DNA from: an uncultured Porphyromonadaceae bacterium
GTDB taxonomy: Bacteria > Bacteroidota > Bacteroidia > Bacteroidales > Muribaculaceae
Length of the DNA stretch: 20,776 nucleotides
NCBI GenBank assembly: GCA_900547825.1
Contig: URII01000046.1
Span: forward strand, 1 to 20,776
Direction: 5' to 3'
Shown here: positions 15,962-20,776 of the stretch, one piece after another
How the letters are laid out: each line of letters begins with the position of its first letter
Numbering within the stretch: the first letter of the stretch is position 1
Made by a program: the position numbers and the translations under genes
The notes under the pieces: generated by a model
Database searches by the model: none
Seen by the model: only the letters and a program-made list of their open reading frames with translations
What the model was told of the DNA's origin: nothing

Positions 15962-16043
15962 TATATGTATGGTTATATGGCGTGAGCGTTTGCCCATTAC
16001 ATTGAATCAATTAAAAAACAATAATTCTATAAAATTAACGACT

Positions 16044-16316
16044 ATGAATATCAAACCGTTGGCTGACCGGGTAGTTATCCTCCCGGCTCCCGCTGAAGAA
16101 GTCACTGTGGCAGGTATTATAATCCCTGATGCCGCAAAGGAAAAACCTCTTAAAGGTAAAGTTATGGCTGCCGGTAACGGCACCAAGGATGAAAAAATGG
16201 AGCTTAAAGAGGGCGACGAAGTGCTGTATGGCAAGTATGCCGGTACTGAAGTGGAGTTTGACGGAGAGAAATATCTCATCATGCGTCAGAGCGATGTGCT
16301 GGCAGTAATCGGATAA
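16044..16316 (+). CDS. groES: Co-chaperonin GroES (Cpn10)
   Basis: The heptameric lid of the GroEL folding chamber. The 90 residues show the classic MNIKPLADRVVI start, the mobile-loop region EEVTVAGIIIPDAAKEKPLKG (the IIIP-type tripeptide that docks into GroEL) and the GDEVLYGKYAGTEV core. The ATG at 16044 is preferred over an in-frame ATG at 15969, which would add 25 unconserved residues. groEL follows after 46 bases, the usual bicistronic operon. Confidence 0.96.
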   Translation: MNIKPLADRVVILPAPAEEVTVAGIIIPDAAKEKPLKGKVMAAGNGTKDEKMELKEGDEVLYGKYAGTEVEFDGEKYLIMRQSDVLAVIG

Positions 16317-16362
16317 GGTATCATTTTCAAGATTGTAAAAACAGATATAAAAGCATATAGTT

Positions 16363-18000
16363 ATGGCAAAAGAGATAAAATTCGATATCAAGGCTCGTGA
16401 GGAGCTTAAAAAAGGCGTTGACTCACTTGCTGACGCTGTGAAAGTAACGCTTGGCCCGAAAGGACGCAACGTTATAATTGAAAAGAAGTTCGGTGCGCCC
16501 CACATCACCAAGGACGGTGTTTCCGTGGCCCGTGAGGTCGAGCTCGAGGATCCGTTCCAGAATATGGGTGCCCAGCTCGTAAAGGAAGTGGCTTCCAAGA
16601 CAGGCGATGATGCCGGTGACGGTACAACAACGGCTACCGTACTTGCCCAGAGCATTATTTCGGTAGGCCTTAAAAACGTGGCTGCAGGCGCCAACCCCAT
16701 GGATATCAAGCGTGGTATCGACAAGGCTGTTGCAACCGTTGTTGCCAAAATCAAGGATATGGCCGAGGAAGTGGGCGACGATTTCAAGAAAATCGAGGAT
16801 GTGGCCCGTGTGTCGGCTAACAATGACGAGGCTATAGGCCGACTTATAGCCGAGGCTATGAAAAAGGTGAAAAAAGAGGGTGTGATAACCGTAGACGAGG
16901 CCAAGGGCACTGAAACCACGGTGGATATCGTGGAGGGTATGCAGTTTGACCGCGGTTATATCTCCCCCTATTTCGTGACCAATCCCGACAAGATGGAATG
17001 CGAGATGGAGAATCCCTATATCCTTATATATGACAAGAAGATCTCCAACCTCAAGGACATGCTTCCTATCCTCGAGGCTACCGCACAGAGCGGCCGCGGC
17101 TTGCTCATAGTGGCTGAGGATGTGGATCAGGAAGCTCTGGCCACTCTTGTTGTGAACCGTCTTCGCGGATCGCTCAAGGTGTGCGCTGTCAAGGCTCCCG
17201 GTTTCGGCGACCGCCGCAAGGAGATGCTTGAGGATATTGCCGTTCTTACCGGAGGTACGGTAATCTCCGAAGAAAAGGGCATGAAGCTTGAATCGGCCAC
17301 TATCGAATATCTCGGACGTGCCGAAAAAGTGAATGTCAACAAGGAGAACACCACTATCGTGAACGGTGCCGGCTCAAAAGAGGCCATAGCACATCGTGTG
17401 GCTCAGATCAAAGCCCAGATCGAACAGACCACAAGCGACTATGACCGCGAGAAACTTCAGGAGCGTCTTGCCAAACTCGCCGGCGGTGTGGCTGTGCTGC
17501 ACATCGGCGCACCGAGCGAGGTGGAGATGAAAGAGAAAAAGGATCGTGTGGACGATGCTTTGTCCGCAACACGTGCTGCCATAGCCGAAGGCATTGTGCC
17601 GGGCGGCGGTGTGGCTTATATCCGCTGTGTGGCCGAGCTTGAGGCTCTCAAGGGTGGCAATGATGATGAAACCACAGGTATCGCTATCGTGAAGCGTGCC
17701 ATTGAGGAGCCTCTCCGTCAGATCGTGGAGAATGCCGGACAGGAAGGTGCCGTGGTGGTGCAGAAAGTGAAGGAAGGCAATGCCGACTTCGGTTACAACG
17801 CGCGCACAGGCGAATACGAGAATCTTATGGCAGCCGGTGTGATCGATCCTGCCAAGGTGACCCGTGTGGCTCTTGAAAATGCCGCTTCGATTGCCGGTAT
17901 GTTCCTTACCACCGAATGTGTCATAGCTGACAAGAAAGAGGAGAATCCCGCTCCCGCAATGCCTGCTCCGGGTATGGGCGGAATGGGTGGCATGATGTAA
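16363..18000 (+). CDS. groEL: Chaperonin GroEL (Cpn60)
   Basis: An ATP-driven, double-ring folding chaperone in the cytoplasm. The 545 residues are full length. The ATP-binding motif VTLGPKGRNV and the DGTTTATVLAQ segment (with the DGTTT catalytic region) lie in the equatorial domain. The apical domain shows the YISPYFVTNPDKMECE substrate/GroES-binding stretch, and GFGDRRKEML is conserved. The C terminus is the GGM repeat tail (GMGGMGGMM). The start MAKEIKFD is canonical. A strong terminator lies about 30 bases downstream. No frameshift or unusual residue is visible. Confidence 0.97.
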   Translation: MAKEIKFDIKAREELKKGVDSLADAVKVTLGPKGRNVIIEKKFGAPHITKDGVSVAREVELEDPFQNMGAQLVKEVASKTGDDAGDGTTTATVLAQSIISVGLKNVAAGANPMDIKRGIDKAVATVVAKIKDMAEEVGDDFKKIEDVARVSANNDEAIGRLIAEAMKKVKKEGVITVDEAKGTETTVDIVEGMQFDRGYISPYFVTNPDKMECEMENPYILIYDKKISNLKDMLPILEATAQSGRGLLIVAEDVDQEALATLVVNRLRGSLKVCAVKAPGFGDRRKEMLEDIAVLTGGTVISEEKGMKLESATIEYLGRAEKVNVNKENTTIVNGAGSKEAIAHRVAQIKAQIEQTTSDYDREKLQERLAKLAGGVAVLHIGAPSEVEMKEKKDRVDDALSATRAAIAEGIVPGGGVAYIRCVAELEALKGGNDDETTGIAIVKRAIEEPLRQIVENAGQEGAVVVQKVKEGNADFGYNARTGEYENLMAAGVIDPAKVTRVALENAASIAGMFLTTECVIADKKEENPAPAMPAPGMGGMGGMM

Positions 18001-18026
18001 AAAATCATCAATAACCATAGTGAACG

Positions 18027-18061
18027 GGTACCCGGGCTGTTAAAGTCCGGGTGCTTTTTTG
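18027..18061 (+). terminator. Terminator after groEL
   Basis: ACCCGGGCT (18030-18038) pairs with AGTCCGGGT (18044-18052) across the loop GTTAA, with one G-U pair. After GC, a run of six T follows (18055-18060). It ends the groES-groEL operon. Confidence 0.9.
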
Positions 18062-18188
18062 TATTAAAATGACATTGTGGCTCTATATTGAGGCCGGAGC
18101 GGGCTGAATTTAGTGTGATTTGTGCCCAAAACATGCGTTTTTAACATTTGTTTATGTGTTTTGATGAGTTTTTAAGTGAATTACTGAT

Positions 18189-18196
18189 TAATTTTG
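18189..18196 (+). promoter_or_regulatory. Promoter -7 element for the Lrp/AsnC regulator
   Basis: TAATTTTG at 18189-18196 followed by C lies 28 bases before the ATG at 18224. The nearest TTTG upstream (18160-18163) is 25 bases away, longer than the usual 19-21, so the -33 contact is uncertain. The preceding sequence is strongly A/T-rich. Confidence 0.6.
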
Positions 18197-18223
18197 CGGT
18201 GAATAAATTATCAATCAATCACT

Positions 18224-18691
18224 ATGGGTAAAGTAGACAATCTTGACCGTCGCATCCTTGAAATAGTGATGCGCAATGCGCGAATCTCATCGAAAGATAT
18301 CGCCGAAAAGTGTGGAGTATCACGTGCGGCAATCCATCAGCGCATACAGCGTCTGATCGACATGAAAGTTATCACAGGTTCAGGTTACACAGTTAACCCT
18401 AAAATGCTTGGATTCGCTACATGCACGTTCATAGGTGTGAACCTCGAACGCGGCAACATGTACCGTGAGGTAATTCCCGAATTGGAGAAAATACCCGAGG
18501 TAACTGAAGCATATTACACCACTGGTCCCTATTCTGTTCTTATTAAGGTATATGCACGTGACAACGAGCACCTTATGGAGCTTCTCAATGATCGGATCCA
18601 GACTATCAACGGTGTGATAGGCACAGAAACACTTATTTCGCTCGATCAGGCTATCCATCGCGTTCTTCCTATCTATAAAGTGGAAAAATAA
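18224..18691 (+). CDS. Lrp/AsnC-family transcriptional regulator
   Basis: A 155-residue feast/famine-type DNA-binding regulator. An N-terminal winged helix-turn-helix (about 5-55, LDRRILEIVMRNARISSKDI then CGVSRAAIHQRIQRL as recognition helix) is followed by a RAM/AsnC ligand-binding domain (about 70-150, with FIGVNL, a YYTTGPYSVLIKVYA strand pair and the IGTETLISLD end). Such proteins form dimers or octamers and usually sense an amino acid. The ligand and targets cannot be read here. It has its own promoter and terminator and so is monocistronic. ilvA, an amino-acid gene, lies only 2.3 kb away, but regulation of it by this protein is speculation. Confidence 0.93.
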   Translation: MGKVDNLDRRILEIVMRNARISSKDIAEKCGVSRAAIHQRIQRLIDMKVITGSGYTVNPKMLGFATCTFIGVNLERGNMYREVIPELEKIPEVTEAYYTTGPYSVLIKVYARDNEHLMELLNDRIQTINGVIGTETLISLDQAIHRVLPIYKVEK

Positions 18692-18754
18692 AGCGACCGG
18701 CCCATTCGTACACTATGCGAATTATGAGAGTGTAGGATACTGAAAGACTGACTT

Positions 18755-18803
18755 AAATTCCCCGCAGTTACCTGGCAGACAGGATTTGCGGGGAATTTTT
18801 ATT
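18755..18803 (+). terminator. Terminator after the Lrp/AsnC regulator
   Basis: AAATTCCCCGCA (18755-18766) pairs perfectly over 12 bp with TGCGGGGAATTT (18787-18798). The loop is 20 bases, and the stem runs into a T-rich tract (TTTTTATTT). It lies about 65 bases past the stop. Confidence 0.85.
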
Positions 18804-18849
18804 TAGATATTTTAACTTTTAAGGGCGCTGTAAATATAGACGATAATAT

Positions 18850-18857
18850 TATATTTG
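18850..18857 (+). promoter_or_regulatory. Promoter -7 element for the M6 metalloprotease gene
   Basis: TATATTTG at 18850-18857 followed by C matches the -7 consensus, 68 bases before the ATG at 18926. No clear TTTG lies at the -33 position. A start at about 18863 leaves only about 9 bases before an alternative in-frame ATG at 18872, which supports the later start. Confidence 0.5.
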
Positions 18858-18925
18858 CCTCAATTCATTGCATGAATGAAAAAATATCGCATAAACAATA
18901 CAATATTAACCGTAAAACTGATCAG

Positions 18926-20776
18926 ATGAAATTAAGAACGTTACTCGCGGCAGGGGCAGTTATGCTCGTAACCGCGGATGCAAGTGCCATCGTGGCAAAA
19001 AGGGGGTTATTGACTATTCCGCAACCTGACGGTACGACTGTAAAGGCCTACCTGCAAGGGGATGAACACCACCATTACTATCTTTCGGAGGACAGTTGTG
19101 TGATGCTTGCGGATGAGTCGCAGAATCTGTGTTATGCCGCCCTTGACGCTTCGGGCAATCTTGTCAGTTCCGGTATCAAGGCTGTTGACATATCGCGTAG
19201 GTCGGCTCAGGCCAAGGCGTTTATCGCGCGGACTGACCGTAACGCCCTGATGAAAGCGGCTGCCGACATGAGGAGAGAACCCTCTAAGTCGATGCAGCGT
19301 ATTCCCCAGTCAGGCATAGGGTTATGTACAACGACATTTCCAAGCACGGGCGATGTACCCGCATGTGTGATCCTTGTGAGTTATTCTGATGTGGATTTCA
19401 CACTTGATGATCCGTATGATTATTTCAACCGTCTTCTTAATGGAGAGACATTTACCGATTATGGCGGTACGGGAAGCGCACGCCAGTATTTTATTGACCA
19501 GAGCCACGGATTGTTCCGGCCTCAGTTTGATGTATATGGTCCGGTGAAGCTGTCACGCCGCCGCAGTTATTATGGTGCTAACGATTCTTATGGCAATGAC
19601 AAGAATGCCTGGCAGATGGTAACCGATGCCCTTTCGGCACTTGATCCGGATGTGGACTTTTCGAAATACGATACTGATAACGACGGTTATATTGACAATG
19701 TATATGTGTTTTATGCAGGCGGAGGCGAGGCTACCGGCGGAGGTGCGAGCACAGTGTGGCCCCATTCCTTCGATATATCTTCGGCCGGAGCCGGCACATA
19801 CCGTTACGATGGCGTGATTGTGGATCACTACGCCTGTTCAAATGAATGGGAAGCCAGCACGGAGAAGCCTGACGGGATAGGCACTTTTGTGCATGAGTTC
19901 AGCCATGTACTCGGCCTTCCCGACCTGTATGCCACTACTTATACATCTGCTTTTACACCCGGTGAATGGTCGGTTCTCGATTATGGGCCATACAATAACG
20001 ATGGCCGCACTCCGCCGGCCTATTCCATATATGAGCGTAATGCGCTTAAATGGATGGAGCCCCGTGTGCTTGACGCCCCTGCTACAATAGAGCTCAAGCC
20101 GATAACCGAGTCAAACGACGGATGCATCATACCTACAAGCAAGAAGAGTGAGTTTTTCCTTCTCGAGAACCGCCAGCAAGAGGGATGGGATACTTACCTG
20201 CCGGGCCACGGAATGCTTGTTTGGCATATTGACTATGTTCAGAGCGTATGGGATTACAACAGGGTCAACAACACTGCCACTCATCAATACGTTGACCTTG
20301 AAGAGGCGAACAACTCTACGGTTGACAGTCCTACAGCCCGTGCCGGAAACTCCTTTCCCGGTACTTCGGGCAAGACCTCGTTTACTGATGAGACAGTCCC
20401 CTCGATGCGCACATGGGCCGGCGCGTCGCTTAACCGTCCTTTGACCAATATACAGGAATCGACCGACGGATATATCACATTTGATGTATGCGGAGGCCGT
20501 CCGCCGGTTGATGTGCCGGAACTCCTGGAGGCTACTGATGTGGACGAAGACGGATTTACCGCCAACTGGCAGCAGGCCCGAGGTGCCAATGATTATATAC
20601 TGCGTGTCACTTACGTAATGAAGAGTGAGGAGGGCCCTGTTGAGGAAACAGCTGATTTCACCGGTTCGGCCACTAATGCTGTAATGGTTCCAGATGGATG
20701 GTCCACCAATGTCACCACCATATATAATTCAGTGGAATATGCCGGTAAGAACAAGCCTTCTCTCCAGATGAAAACT
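18926..20776 (+). CDS. Secreted M6-family metalloprotease, 3'-truncated by the window
   Basis: A zinc metalloprotease related to immune inhibitor A (peptidase M6). 617 residues are visible and the frame is still open at the right edge. Residues 1-21 form a signal peptide (MKLRTLLAAGAVMLVTADASA). An N-terminal propeptide-like stretch is followed by the catalytic domain. It has GTGSARQYFIDQSHGLFRP, a calcium-loop-like DTDNDGYIDN, and the zinc motif HEFSHVLGLPD (His323, Glu324, His327, Asp333), with GEWSVLDYG after it. An FN3 domain starts at about 530 (PELLEATDVDEDGFTANW), and the last ~50 residues begin another beta domain. The expected C-terminal sorting tail would be off the window. The ATG at 18926 is chosen over an in-frame ATG at 18872 because only the former gives a clean signal peptide and a normal leader. 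It is probably exported and acts on host or dietary protein. Confidence 0.9.
   Translation, partial: MKLRTLLAAGAVMLVTADASAIVAKRGLLTIPQPDGTTVKAYLQGDEHHHYYLSEDSCVMLADESQNLCYAALDASGNLVSSGIKAVDISRRSAQAKAFIARTDRNALMKAAADMRREPSKSMQRIPQSGIGLCTTTFPSTGDVPACVILVSYSDVDFTLDDPYDYFNRLLNGETFTDYGGTGSARQYFIDQSHGLFRPQFDVYGPVKLSRRRSYYGANDSYGNDKNAWQMVTDALSALDPDVDFSKYDTDNDGYIDNVYVFYAGGGEATGGGASTVWPHSFDISSAGAGTYRYDGVIVDHYACSNEWEASTEKPDGIGTFVHEFSHVLGLPDLYATTYTSAFTPGEWSVLDYGPYNNDGRTPPAYSIYERNALKWMEPRVLDAPATIELKPITESNDGCIIPTSKKSEFFLLENRQQEGWDTYLPGHGMLVWHIDYVQSVWDYNRVNNTATHQYVDLEEANNSTVDSPTARAGNSFPGTSGKTSFTDETVPSMRTWAGASLNRPLTNIQESTDGYITFDVCGGRPPVDVPELLEATDVDEDGFTANWQQARGANDYILRVTYVMKSEEGPVEETADFTGSATNAVMVPDGWSTNVTTIYNSVEYAGKNKPSLQMKT

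Noticed and set aside
15969..16043. ATG at 15969 as the start of groES
   Set aside because: It would add 25 residues not found in GroES; MNIKPLADRV at 16044 is the conserved N terminus.
16035..16919. 294-residue open frame on the minus strand
   Set aside because: It lies antisense to groES and groEL, is rich in Ser/Ala/Thr as expected from the complement of a coding strand, and has no domain or promoter.
18872..18925. ATG at 18872 as the start of the M6 protease
   Set aside because: It puts 18 polar residues in front of a clean signal peptide and leaves almost no leader after the -7 element.
1..20776. CRISPR array, insertion sequence, tRNA, phage or defence island
   Set aside because: I saw no regularly spaced repeats, transposase or integrase, cloverleaf, or known defence-protein motif on reading both strands; the gene content is ordinary chromosomal.

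Overview
The window looks like a chromosomal fragment from a gut Bacteroidales, most plausibly a Muribaculaceae-type genome (an inference from gene style, not a database match). Three things point there. Promoters have the Bacteroidetes form TTTG-N19/20-TAnnTTTG with no strong Shine-Dalgarno sequences. Secreted proteins carry FN3 and cleaved-adhesin-like domains and short C-terminal tails like type IX secretion sorting signals. The housekeeping genes (ATP-type pfkA, upp, tamB, medium-form ilvA, groES-groEL) are of the expected Bacteroidales type.

Layout. 1-~505 (minus) is an internal N-terminal piece of a GH92 alpha-mannosidase, running off the left edge. At about 497-520 it abuts, head to head, the 5'-truncated part of a large secreted multidomain adhesin-like protein (plus, to 3157). 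Neither piece has its own start, so this is a chimeric or rearranged junction. Next come pfkA and upp in one plus-strand operon (3341-4987) and a secreted GH13 alpha-amylase with two SusE/F-like C-terminal domains (5066-7315). A bidirectional terminator separates the amylase from a convergent minus-strand tamB (7411-12030), which is followed on the same strand by an OmpA-family glycine-zipper lipoprotein (12174-12875). Divergent from ompA is an EamA-family transporter (13049-14020). Its 3' end overlaps by 17 bp a convergent AlkD-like repair protein (14004-14549). Divergent from that is threonine ammonia-lyase (14670-15881). Then follow groES-groEL (16044-18000), an Lrp/AsnC regulator (18224-18691), and a secreted M6-family metalloprotease cut by the right edge (18926-20776).

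Functionally this is mostly core metabolism (glycolysis, uracil salvage, isoleucine precursor), protein folding and envelope biogenesis, plus secreted polymer-degrading enzymes (amylase, metalloprotease, and a mannosidase fragment whose linkage here is doubtful). I see no mobile element, CRISPR array, tRNA, rRNA or defence system, and no gap longer than 300 bases without a gene. I found no convincing undescribed system. The strongest anomaly is the junction near position 500.
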